This document shows, piece by piece, positions 19,201 to 23,924 of a stretch of DNA of 23,924 bases. The stretch's first letter is position 1. Each line of letters begins with the position of its first letter. The position numbers and the translations under genes were made by a program. The stretch comes from a virus. The notes beneath the pieces were generated by a model. It was not told the origin of the DNA. It worked only from the letters and a program-made list of their open reading frames with translations, and ran no database searches. The stretch covers positions 1,082 through 25,005 of IMG/VR virus record IMGVR_UViG_3300029319_000473; one strand, given 5' to 3'.

Positions 19201-20810
19201 ACGTAGTCACCACCTGCTAATTTACTGTATTCTGTACTATCCATTGGATTTCCATTTTTGCTAATTCCCCCATCAAGCAAAACTTCTTTAGAATCAATTA
19301 TTTCAGAAACTATTGCATTTTCTATTTCTGTTACTCCAGACTCTTTAAATTTTACATCTACGTAATCTCCAATATTTAAAAAATGCTCAGTTTCAGTTAT
19401 AAAATTTGTTCCAGCAATAGATCCAGCTTCACGTCCTAAAACATCAATATATGATAAGTTATTATAAAACCAAGTATTAAATTTTTTATCATTTGGATCA
19501 TATTTTTCACCTAAATGTTTAACTCCAATTAAATCATCAAAATCAAAATACTTAGTAGAAGAGACATCATCTGAAACTCCAGAAATTGACCCGACAATTC
19601 TCATTGTGCATATTTTAGTTAAATCATTATTTTCATAACCATATACAAAATTTGTATCAATTATCGGATCAGATTCATATAATGTTTCACTAATTCCAGT
19701 ACATCCAAAAAATTGATTACTAGATTTAGATGTATATTCTACTAATGTTAAAATATTATCATTATTAGTGTAATAAAAATTTCCTGTTTGTCCAAATCCA
19801 ATTGTAGAGTCAACTGTTAAAATATCTGAGGTTATAGCAGTTGTTGCGACTTTTGTTTTTGTTGATATTTTAAATTTATCAATTATAGTTCCTTTTGAGA
19901 AAGATATTTGATAGTATTTTTTATTTCCTAGAAACTTAGTGTTTACATTTGATATTGCACCACTGGCTGTGGGATTGGTAAATGAATCTTGAAATATTTT
20001 AACACCGACTAAATTTAAGGGATCACCAGAAATAACTTCAACTACAATATCATCAGAAATATCATACTCAGACTCCGATGCCATAAGTGTTTGTTCAAAA
20101 GGTTTAATTACATCAACTAACTCTCCATATAATACTTGAAAAAGAATTTTTAATGAACCATCTGTTCCTTTTGAATTATAAAAATCTCTAGCTCTTGATA
20201 AAACAGTTTCTATATTTAAACCGTATGATAAATTTCTTCCTTCTAAACCTGGTAAAAAATTATATCTATATTTTTTGTAAAATTCAGTTACAAAAACAAA
20301 ACTTAAATTAACTACTAATGAACTTGCAGAGTGCACACTAGCATTTGTATCACTAAACGTTAAAAATTCTGGATTATCAATTGTGCTAATTTCAGATACT
20401 CCACTAAATCCACGAATACATCCTGTAAAAGATGTTGCAGTTTTTCCTTTATATGTGATAATTTCATTATCAATTTTTAGAAGTCCATAACTTTCTGGAA
20501 ATCCAGTGGTTTGATTTACATTTATCACATCATCAAATGCAAATATTTGTGATGTTAGAATTACTGGTGAAGATGGGGTTGTGGTTCCTGGTAATGGAAT
20601 TGTTTGTTCTTCAACTATTGATATATCTGCAACATTTTTAATATTTTTAAGAGATGAAATATGATCAGATAAGTAAGTTGATCCATACTCACGTTCCTCA
20701 GATTTATAATATTGACTTAAAAATTCTTTGAAAAGAGGATTATCGGCTTGTATGAAATCTGGTATCTGACTACCAAGAATATTTGAAATTTTAACTTTTT
20801 TATCTGACAT
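10281..20810 (-). CDS. 7: Giant gp7-like baseplate wedge protein (3509 aa)
   Basis: The N-terminal region (MSDKKVKISNILGSQIPDFI, NPLFKEFLSQYYKS) and FYNSKGTDGSLKILFQVLYG at about 206-226 match the gp7-type wedge proteins of T4-like marine phages. In T4, gp7 (1032 aa) is the elongated wedge core joined by gp10, gp8 and gp6; this one is over three times longer. Most of it is beta-rich repeats: 'H.F..GD.V' modules near 476, 607, 830, 966, 1497, 1676, 1793, 1847 and 2587; Gly-aromatic modules at about 737-807, 1085-1195, 2067-2205 and 2900-3037; and an 'IITYKG' module at 90-140 and 2700-2767. A YHYH-like domain lies at about 1245-1370. Near the C-terminus, ILQKPGNDYSFDGG and ITFREAPKSGSKF (about 3120-3165) resemble other cyanophage copies. 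The ATG follows the gp6 stop in the same frame, separated by one CAG codon. Family assignment is firm for the N-terminus. The symbol is by synteny and family name. Confidence 0.82.
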   Translation of the reverse strand: MSDKKVKISNILGSQIPDFIQADNPLFKEFLSQYYKSEEREYGSTYLSDHISSLKNIKNVADISIVEEQTIPLPGTTTPSSPVILTSQIFAFDDVINVNQTTGFPESYGLLKIDNEIITYKGKTATSFTGCIRGFSGVSEISTIDNPEFLTFSDTNASVHSASSLVVNLSFVFVTEFYKKYRYNFLPGLEGRNLSYGLNIETVLSRARDFYNSKGTDGSLKILFQVLYGELVDVIKPFEQTLMASESEYDISDDIVVEVISGDPLNLVGVKIFQDSFTNPTASGAISNVNTKFLGNKKYYQISFSKGTIIDKFKISTKTKVATTAITSDILTVDSTIGFGQTGNFYYTNNDNILTLVEYTSKSSNQFFGCTGISETLYESDPIIDTNFVYGYENNDLTKICTMRIVGSISGVSDDVSSTKYFDFDDLIGVKHLGEKYDPNDKKFNTWFYNNLSYIDVLGREAGSIAGTNFITETEHFLNIGDYVDVKFKESGVTEIENAIVSEIIDSKEVLLDGGISKNGNPMDSTEYSKLAGGDYVIKKKFSYVHSNFGIPSLLSNIQNSFSDIDNNTYVACSGYPSFASNDTNNRSQNFSSSGISTNSNTININNHKFINGEKIYLNISPNSGITGSSGYYYLKVIDDNNLKIALNYANLYNNSFEPIKWNNIDTGNHSITPATLYDGKKLSNQNNFKRIYRNPKVKKTKSSITGAVGIALNGVEYHSPISNESIFYGMIDKIEVTNPGQNFNVINPPTLSITDSIGTGCDVIANYSGKVSEVVVNEPGFDFSEVPSVTITGGNGSGAVCEAKLRGFVYSRSYTDFDLNLTDDTFVGDHRFSDGEEVTYIATGVPVGINTGINVGFATDRLSSGTSYFIAKIDNNSFSLAVTKDNALSKENLLDLFSFGNKTHTFKSKKIRNIIDRISVKESGSVYGKHRVEITSEQWPPNDKKDLFKKFVGINTFNNYIYAKNHSFNDGDVVNYICTGTVISGLSTETSYKVTVIDSDKFKLSDAGTATSISNTNYNRKIYEKLNSVGVGTHTFKYPDIQIEVSGKVSVGNTSVIPDYYKASVEVEVIGGLKNIFIKDGGVGYGVTNIVNYERTPKISLLRGRDGFISPIIFNGKIVGATIGNAGSEYTTPPKLEVVGLGGTAGTVGSFAELKAVISDGKITGVNVISQGDGYDPINTAIRVIPSGSGEIISTKIHEWKINSVERYSKFLTDNEFTSAFIQVNSNLATYNNKICSFYPVKKFRDLVGDNLDGSFNELTTNHSKIVGWAYDGNPIYGPVGINTAGITTFMESSYEIDIISDVNLRPPLTSGYFIQDYVYKENKDLDEYNGKFLTNSDFPNGTYAYFSTIDSVTKNPSFPYITFMHRNATDAFNYDNRKRQTDEILNTGEYKRNVTHLGLNDRFRRYPLLQDSLDSQAVVKVDGIESSKITKITVDQSGINYKVNDLINFNNNSISANVKEVIGQPVVSIGTTEQNIDNIEFSVIDKEVIGFTTLPHGLSDGDIVEISGISSISYKNIEGIRTIGITTLVSNLSESIGASSATGITTFISLITPTKTRKFKINDVIEIGSEHFLILNYDDINNRYRVRRGYNETSFVTHNSGTAVKKLETQFSYKISKKLENKNVEFPKIRYFEGLKSVGIGTSISNVAVAGVGTNPGIGTIFKSIPPKAIYLPNHEFNSGDEVRLVSLGSTINATKDPLLNNSFDLSSFDKLFCTKLSGEFIGLATEKVGIGTLGISSTSENVFFREVLTNTGSISQDDIKIELITNNISGSLRKINGTVTVATATTSGQQHGLSLNDNFKLHIKSNKIQTFNLKYNESIRKLVINPLSFTDSAIGIGTTLSTITINNHDFETGDLIVYNSLTPASPLVNDGVYHVIKDSPNTIRLAENSYDLSVFPYNYIGIGETGGQNHEISKINPKLTLFKNNTVELVTSDSSLSNYNIEFYEDKNFQSKYNSDLITKTNEKTVITVSDSLAPKFFYRVQGKNNNSIKTHFLPVDERVPNHSQIILSESKFNNQYKVSGINTNTFKFNLTGIAETNSYTSAGISSMFYSTSALNEKGGIYSVNILNRGLNLKQLPLITSIGTTDGTNSVLTVESDEIGKIESAKVIDQGLEFSPDRTLKPKADSNVLLKLKNVLTLDSIGITSGGLNYTSPPKVLVVGNPSIVAQTTLSGTSIDSVSILTNDSGLSDDVRVIPIVNSNGVVVTNASTDGNKTVTLGLRAPNPESGSDSGFYNSGGSFPFEVNDEIFVENIKTVEGVDTYNSSAYNYHYFRVTGIVTTGGQESVSYSLVGLGTTGGTYQQDNNFGRVIKKSDLVSFKPIFKETQFQDDEVVTVDGKNISGIVAKNGWNPISETLKVFSVNGDFTENDKIVGSVTNNKGTVTTQFKFDFDLNVDSLANISNSWKTDTGKLNLDVQRLHDNDYYQRFSYSIKGAVPFNTWKDAVNSLDHVAGFKNFCNLGIGSTAQQSLSADSELGLEVDVDQEASVHEKYNYDLVSEDTNDSELSKLVIFKSKIITDYNESRTNKVLLIDDISSQFTGIVTTTGGGVIGTTSFNVFADGNSLFHREFDPSIGVSTETYKINLPKHNFNTGEELVYKALNGSIGIANTSDVNAGVAATNLLPSTLFVIREDADNIKVAISATFASAGIAASFTNVVGLGSTNSLSIPSEKATIRTLISIDNVIQSPIGITTVISVGLSTDIGISTTTVFLNDTSEISGKSLFRIEEEIFKVSGVGVGTTTLSVLRGQMGTVAAAHTVGAAVTIIKGDYRINEGRLYFTEAPYGPTGIVGITTHSTFSGRAYYRLNYNSNKIIDDISDRFDGSTDKFNLTTNGVQLTGINTNFGAILINNIFQKPFYGDVGDINKSDYQIVGTGQTIDFTGTPANKDLPRGGIINEFDVGIGSGYQVPKKAILTAVVSASGTIQSVGIASGGNGYLSNPLVSVSSTTGVGAAISAFVTAGIVTAVTIANPGSGYTSTGISTGINFVTVAPPSPYKNIPLSGGNGSGATIDVVVGTGGSIISFDMADRGIGYEIGDNLELTTLPFQVGIGTSAFNITVKNKFQDKFAGWCFGQLLELDDFSAQFNGFRKSFLITRTVTTKEYYSIVAQEGSGIILQNNLLIFLNDILQKPGNDYSFDGGTRITFREAPKSGSKFKMYFYTASTDDFVEVDVDETIKPGDKLTLQYFNDSVVNSSISPDGIRSESVTSLGKVARQDQRVVYELIASDTVETTTYSGVGISTDADFTRPTVWKKQLQDLIIDGVSISKERNYLEPQILPTTGIIKSISTNDGKIYVKDSWLFKQVDNLGQTQNDINIVGMGTIASVETIEKVSYNGDYGIIVGIGTSAVGINTTKPALFFEIKPHPNIYDEDGTPAGSELNKVSKSGITTGDYFVIQNTSIGDGVTGIRTTSSGPETVSVGNTFLDNVYYAEDYVSVGSSMIRVFANVDSISGIDTTTLISQSKYGTYSWGSINVTRSSDSKSFTFHNQNGIIGIETSAQVIRTLPMKTSY
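16701..17078 (-). other. YHYH-like domain inside the gp7-like protein (about residues 1245-1370)
   Basis: The segment carries the ordered signature of YHYH-type domains: VGWAYDGNPIYGP (W1270 to P1280), LDEYNGKF (L1327 onward) and PNGTYAYFST (Y1345 to F1348), then FPYITF. In the family the second block is typically LDxCNG and the third YHYH. Here Cys is Tyr1330 and both His are replaced (Y-A-Y-F), while both Tyr are kept. The function of the domain is not known to me. Boundaries are approximate and judged by eye. Confidence 0.6.
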
Positions 20811-20813
20811 CTG

Positions 20814-22691
20814 TTATCTTGTATATTTTTTATTACTAATAAAACTAGATGGTGGTGAATAATTTGTTCCTGATACATTTGAACCAGAAACGAGAACATC
20901 CTCTAATAGATTTAGTTGACTATTTCCTGTAGTATCTAGCACAATATAAAGGTTCTCTTTTGCAACAATATCATTCGATTCTGGTGTTGCTTCAATTTCA
21001 ACTCTGTTTGATAAACTCGTAGATACAATATTCAATGGAAATAAATCGACTTCTCCTTTTACATAATCAACTACACCAGCATTATTGTTAATATAAGTTA
21101 TAATACCATTATTCATTGTAAAGAATCTAACGACTCCAGTAAGTTGATCACTATTTGGTAAATCTGTTAAATAGACATCTCCATCAACATCTTCAATTCT
21201 AAATGCAGAAGAACGAATATTAAAACCCTCTAGATCAGCATGGAACTTATTTCCATAACAAACTTCATATGTTGCTAATTGATTATAAAGAGGAATCATA
21301 TTTCTTCTAATTACAAGAGTTGTAATGTTTGAAGTTATTCCAGTATCAACTTTATCAATCTGAGATAATAGTTTACTATATTTTAATCTTCCCCCAAATG
21401 AGTTAATATCAGCTGATTTTGCATAAGTTTCAATCGCAGATATTATTCTTGATTGTAAATTTAACTGATCAGAGATAAATCCTGAATCATAAGAAACAGT
21501 TGTTTTAAATTCAACATATAGATACATTAAATCAAGAAATTCCTGTTTAATTCCAGCCACTGTGTACTTTTTCAAATCATTTTTAATTGAATCTTTGGCA
21601 GCAGCAGTTAAAAATTCACCATTTTTAGGTTTGACAGTAATAAAAACTTTTCCAAATTGAGGTGGGTCAAGTTCTTCACCTCCATAAGCACTTACCGAGT
21701 CAATATTTGGATATAAAAATGGTATTAGACTTGTATAATCATTTGGTGTAACTGCCCTGTACTGTGAGGCATAGACCCTCGGAGCAAGGTATTTTATATT
21801 GTCTATAGATTCTATTGAATCTCCGTTTTCAGACGATTGTATGGTCGTTAGAAGCGATATACCATCTACGATAGTTGCTCCTGTATTACTTGTTAATGTC
21901 CCAGAAAAATTAAAATTAGCAGCACCATTTCCATTTTCTCCATTTGTTACAATATAACTAACTGTTATTATAGCTCCGTTACCTGGTTTTTTACCTAAAA
22001 CTCCGTCTCCAAATAAAATTTGATACTTTTCATCTTCAATTTCTTGGACTAAAAACAATCTAGACTCAGAATTAACATCAAAAATGTTTGCGTAAGCAGT
22101 ATATGGTAAAGATGTTCCATTTTCTTCTATTTGAACACGAATTGAGGAAGTATCAATATTAGAATTTGGTAAAATAAACCTCTGATTTGTTTGAGAACTA
22201 ATAACTTCAAAGGATTTTGTTAAATAAGTACCCTCATATATCTCAATATTGTTAAAACTTGCAAGTTTATTGCTATTTGGAGTAACTGTGATGTCTTCGG
22301 GTATAGAAAAAATAAAATTTCCACCCTGAACATTACCTAAAGCAACTAAACCTGCATTTAATTTAACACTAAGTGCGTTTGATGACGTTACATCTACATT
22401 AAAACTAACTCTTGCAACTGCTGATTTCTTTGATCTTGGTACATATCCTATATTTCTTGCAAGTGATACAACATTTTCACGTAGAGTTGCACTATCAATG
22501 AAAGATTCATTGACAGCCATGTTTGTATTGTACGAAGTTATATAAGAGTTATATGCTAACGTATCAATCAGAATTGAAAAATTTGAACCTTCAAAGTCAA
22601 AATCAGTAAAATTTGAGTTTGATCTCAAATAATCTTTGATCTGAGCTCTTAAAGTATTAAAATCGAGGTTAGTAAACTGTGTAAATGACAT
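20814..22691 (-). CDS. 6: Baseplate wedge protein gp6
   Basis: The 625-residue product is close to T4 gp6 (660). The N-terminus is characteristic of the family: LDFNTLRAQIKDYLRSNSNF, FDFEGSNFSILIDTLAYNSY, NMAVNESFIDSATLRENVVS, LARNIGYVPRSKKSAVA. A gp6/gpJ-like core follows at about 270-420, with YRAVTPNDYTSLI, KVFITVKPKNGEFL and then YVEFKTTVSYDSG. In T4, gp6 dimers link neighbouring wedges into the continuous inner ring around the hub and contact gp25, gp53 and gp7. The ATG shares one base with the gp25 stop (TAATG), and an in-frame TAG lies three codons upstream, so the start is fixed and translation is probably coupled to gp25. The gene ends one codon before the gp7-like ATG. Nothing appears truncated. 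Confidence 0.93.
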   Translation of the reverse strand: MSFTQFTNLDFNTLRAQIKDYLRSNSNFTDFDFEGSNFSILIDTLAYNSYITSYNTNMAVNESFIDSATLRENVVSLARNIGYVPRSKKSAVARVSFNVDVTSSNALSVKLNAGLVALGNVQGGNFIFSIPEDITVTPNSNKLASFNNIEIYEGTYLTKSFEVISSQTNQRFILPNSNIDTSSIRVQIEENGTSLPYTAYANIFDVNSESRLFLVQEIEDEKYQILFGDGVLGKKPGNGAIITVSYIVTNGENGNGAANFNFSGTLTSNTGATIVDGISLLTTIQSSENGDSIESIDNIKYLAPRVYASQYRAVTPNDYTSLIPFLYPNIDSVSAYGGEELDPPQFGKVFITVKPKNGEFLTAAAKDSIKNDLKKYTVAGIKQEFLDLMYLYVEFKTTVSYDSGFISDQLNLQSRIISAIETYAKSADINSFGGRLKYSKLLSQIDKVDTGITSNITTLVIRRNMIPLYNQLATYEVCYGNKFHADLEGFNIRSSAFRIEDVDGDVYLTDLPNSDQLTGVVRFFTMNNGIITYINNNAGVVDYVKGEVDLFPLNIVSTSLSNRVEIEATPESNDIVAKENLYIVLDTTGNSQLNLLEDVLVSGSNVSGTNYSPPSSFISNKKYTR

Positions 22692-23092
22692 TATATCCTA
22701 GTCGGTTGAAGTAAAAATTCGATATTTTGTGTCGGAAATGGCAAACCTGTAATTTCATATTCAATTCTTATCTGTAATTCATATGAATCAACTAGAGAAT
22801 CGATTATGACATGACGTAATGTAATCCTTGGTTCATAATTTTTAAGTAAAACCGTGATTTCTCTCTCTAGAAATGATGAAATGTCATCTAAATTCGTCTC
22901 AAACAACGAATCTTCAATTGATGTACCCAATAATTCGTTAAAAAACCTCTCATTAAGACGTGTTCTACACAAATTAACCACTGATTTCTTAATTGCATCT
23001 TCATTTCGAAGCACAGTCACATCGTTTGTGACAGGATGCTTCGTAAACGACAAGCTAATGTCCTTAAATGCACGAGAAATTTTAACTACCAT
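22691..23092 (-). CDS. 25: Baseplate wedge protein gp25 (GPW/gp25 family)
   Basis: At 133 residues the product equals the family length (T4 gp25 has 132). The order of features fits gp25: a short N-terminal strand (ISRAFKDISLSF), DVTVLRNEDAIKKSVVNLCR, TRLNERFFNELLGTSIEDSL, a helix around DDISSFLEREITVLL, the conserved NYEPRI segment (about 87-92), and beta strands ending IEFLLQPTRI. gp25 sits at the tube-sheath-baseplate junction, where it binds gp6 and gp53 and offers the handshake strands that start sheath polymerisation. An in-frame TGA directly precedes the ATG, so no earlier start is possible. An AGGA lies about 17 nt upstream, too far for a good Shine-Dalgarno. The stop overlaps the gp6 start by one base. 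Confidence 0.93.
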   Translation of the reverse strand: MVVKISRAFKDISLSFTKHPVTNDVTVLRNEDAIKKSVVNLCRTRLNERFFNELLGTSIEDSLFETNLDDISSFLEREITVLLKNYEPRITLRHVIIDSLVDSYELQIRIEYEITGLPFPTQNIEFLLQPTRI

Positions 23093-23110
23093 TCAATTTG
23101 ATATATTTTT

Positions 23111-23135
23111 CCTAATATATCTATAAGGGTTTTTT
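23111..23135 (+). terminator. Weak terminator-like hairpin with T-run, plus strand
   Basis: The plus strand reads CCTAATATATCTATAAGG, which can fold into a 7-bp stem with one mismatch and a 4-nt loop, followed by G and a run of T at 23130-23135. It lies in the 57-nt leader of gp25. It would act only on plus-strand transcripts, and no plus-strand gene is visible. On the minus strand the hairpin lacks a following U-run and would sit in the gp25 leader. Confidence 0.2.
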
Positions 23136-23145
23136 AATATTACGT

Positions 23146-23154
23146 TTATTTATT
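23146..23154 (-). promoter_or_regulatory. Candidate late promoter, AATAAATAA, for gp25
   Basis: The minus strand reads AATAAATAA, one base from the TATAAATA octamer and consistent with the relaxed ATAAATA core of cyanophage late promoters. It overlaps the TAA of the 43-residue gene and lies about 55 nt upstream of the gp25 ATG. Such AT-rich strings also occur by chance around stop codons. Confidence 0.4.
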
Positions 23155-23281
23155 GTTCTTCTTTCAAAAATTGAGGTTTTTGCTCCTCTTCTTCCTTAAA
23201 ATACTCATCACCATCGTACTCACTGATCAATTTTCGACCAGATTTAGCAAATTCTTCCGATTTGTCCATTTTAATGACCAT
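23150..23281 (-). CDS. Small acidic protein (43 aa), function unknown
   Basis: The product is 43 residues: MVIKMDKSEEFAKSGRKLIS, then EYDGDEYFKEEEEQ and KPQFLKEEQ. It is acidic in its second half, with no hydrophobic segment, signal peptide or cysteine. The ATG at 23281 has the best Shine-Dalgarno I found in the window (GGAG, 6 nt spacing), which is the main reason to believe the gene. A second ATG four codons on is less well placed. It lies 22 nt after the preceding gene and 57 nt before gp25, on the same strand and with the same AT-rich codon use. I do not recognise a family. It could be a conserved small gene of marine T4-like phages or a short regulatory peptide. Confidence 0.6.
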   Translation of the reverse strand: MVIKMDKSEEFAKSGRKLISEYDGDEYFKEEEEQKPQFLKEEQ

Positions 23282-23287
23282 TTTTGT

Positions 23288-23291
23288 CTCC
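23288..23291 (-). promoter_or_regulatory. Ribosome binding site GGAG for the 43-aa gene
   Basis: The minus strand has GGAG six nucleotides before the ATG at 23281. Most other starts in the window have weak or no Shine-Dalgarno sequence and instead overlap or abut the upstream stop, so this site supports calling the short gene and its start. Confidence 0.65.
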
Positions 23292-23299
23292 GTAATGAT

Positions 23300-23308
23300 T
23301 TATTTATC
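23300..23308 (-). promoter_or_regulatory. Candidate late promoter, GATAAATAA
   Basis: The minus strand reads GATAAATAA, seven of eight bases of the late-promoter octamer, overlapping the TAA of the upstream conserved gene. Initiation about 6 nt downstream would give a leader of some 13 nt that still contains the GGAG of the 43-residue gene. The match is imperfect. Confidence 0.4.
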
Positions 23309-23924
23309 CTAATTCTGGATTTTCCTTTCGTTCTTTTGCTGTTTTCCAAAAATAATTCTCTTCTGAACCTAATCCATCACGATCATGACCGTTTTCTACC
23401 TGATAATACACGGTTGATACCTTAAAATCGGGATTCTTAGGTGTCTCAGGAGTAATACTGTTATCATAAATCCTCATTCTGTTGTTTGGATAGAGACAAA
23501 ACTGTCCATTATCCAATTCTAAGAGATTATGACTCTTATGTTCAGCTGGTTGTTCACTTGTTGAGTAGTCAATTGCGTCTACATCTTGATGATAATTGTC
23601 TAGAGTGCAAATATAAGTGCCTGTTTGCGTTCCATAGTCTCTTGTAAGCACTTCATAGTGCATTGAACCGATAAACTGCTTCTGTACTGCTACAACTCCG
23701 TAGTCCATGCAATTCCAAAACTGAAGATTATGTAAGGTCATGTCTGGTTTCGGTGTCTCAGGGTCGGTTGTGAACGCAGAGATTGGCAATTTATCAAACA
23801 TTGCAGCATAGTCTGGTAGATAAGTCTCGAAGTAGAAGGCACGACCAGGTATACTCTTGGCAGCAACCCATACTCCTTTCACAAATTCACCATGACCACT
23901 CTTGTGGTCGGTTAGATATTCTTT
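23304..23924 (-). CDS. Conserved T4-like marine phage protein of unknown function (5' end cut by window)
   Basis: The frame is open to the window edge and reads KEYLTDHKSGHGEFV before the GTG at 23882, so the gene is partial and that GTG is not the likely start; at least 206 codons are visible. Conserved-looking blocks are VKGVWVAAKSIPGRAFYFET, YLPDYAAMFDKLPISAF, LHNLQFWNCMDYGVVAVQKQ, a TYICTLDNYHQDVDAIDYST segment, LLELDNGQFCLYPNNRMRIY and PDFKVSTVYYQVENG. I recall closely similar proteins in many T4-like cyanophages, always without a known function. The many Trp, Tyr, Phe and Cys residues suggest a globular protein, unlike the beta-repeat proteins downstream. No signal peptide or membrane segment is visible. 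Its place next to gp25 and gp6 suggests late expression; a structural role is possible but not shown. Confidence 0.8.
   Translation of the reverse strand, partial: KEYLTDHKSGHGEFVKGVWVAAKSIPGRAFYFETYLPDYAAMFDKLPISAFTTDPETPKPDMTLHNLQFWNCMDYGVVAVQKQFIGSMHYEVLTRDYGTQTGTYICTLDNYHQDVDAIDYSTSEQPAEHKSHNLLELDNGQFCLYPNNRMRIYDNSITPETPKNPDFKVSTVYYQVENGHDRDGLGSEENYFWKTAKERKENPELG

Noticed and set aside
20717-20899. Minus-strand 60-aa frame spanning the gp6/gp7 junction
   Set aside because: It overlaps both well-supported genes in another frame and looks like nothing known.
23153-23425. Plus-strand 90-aa frame with hydrophobic, Phe-rich start
   Set aside because: It is antisense to the 43-residue gene and the conserved upstream gene, has low-complexity Phe/Leu from AT-rich sequence, and no ribosome binding site was seen.
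23882-23882. GTG at 23882 as start of the conserved upstream gene
   Set aside because: The frame continues upstream without a stop to the window edge and reads like protein (HKSGHGEF), so the gene is more likely cut by the window.
1-23924. tRNA genes, CRISPR arrays, insertion sequences, integrase or attachment sites
   Set aside because: I looked for cloverleaf-like segments, regular direct repeats with spacers and transposase or integrase motifs and saw none; the region is continuous structural coding sequence.

Overview
The window looks like part of the late, virion-structural region of a marine T4-like myovirus. It is AT-rich, almost completely coding, and every gene I accept reads on the minus strand. 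The order gp25, gp6, a gp7-like protein, gp8, a DUF4815-type structural protein and then tail-fibre-like genes is the baseplate-wedge order I know from cyanophages and pelagimyophages (relatives of P-SSM2 and HTVC008M). The low GC suggests a Prochlorococcus or SAR11-type host, but nothing here fixes the host: there are no auxiliary metabolic genes, tRNAs or integration functions.

Layout in transcription order, from the high-coordinate end. A partial conserved gene of unknown function (23304-23924) is followed by a 43-residue acidic small protein (23150-23281). The baseplate wedge block comes next: gp25 (22691-23092), gp6 (20814-22691), a 3509-residue gp7-like protein (10281-20810) and gp8 (8620-10245). 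After it lie a 2518-residue DUF4815-type structural protein (1059-8615), a 74-residue coiled-coil protein (835-1059), a 112-residue beta-rich protein (457-795), a 75-residue small structural protein (224-451) and the start of a tail-fibre-like gene (1-223). Most junctions are 1-nt overlaps or gaps of a few bases. No stretch over 60 bases lacks a gene. Late-promoter octamers of the T4 type (TATAAATA on the minus strand) sit in two of the larger gaps, and weaker versions overlap stop codons near gp25.

The genes probably act together. gp25, gp6, gp7 and gp8 would build the wedges of the contractile-tail baseplate. The DUF4815 protein and the small downstream products would form the baseplate periphery and fibre attachment.

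The unusual content lies in the two giant proteins. The gp7-like protein is more than three times the length of T4 gp7 and is built from several recurring beta-rich modules, some of which also occur in gp8 and the DUF4815 protein. It contains a divergent YHYH-like domain and many copies of a short VGIGT-type motif. The DUF4815 protein has an arginine-rich tract (15 Arg in 22 residues) encoded by a trinucleotide repeat directly before a conserved DPLAQSF motif.
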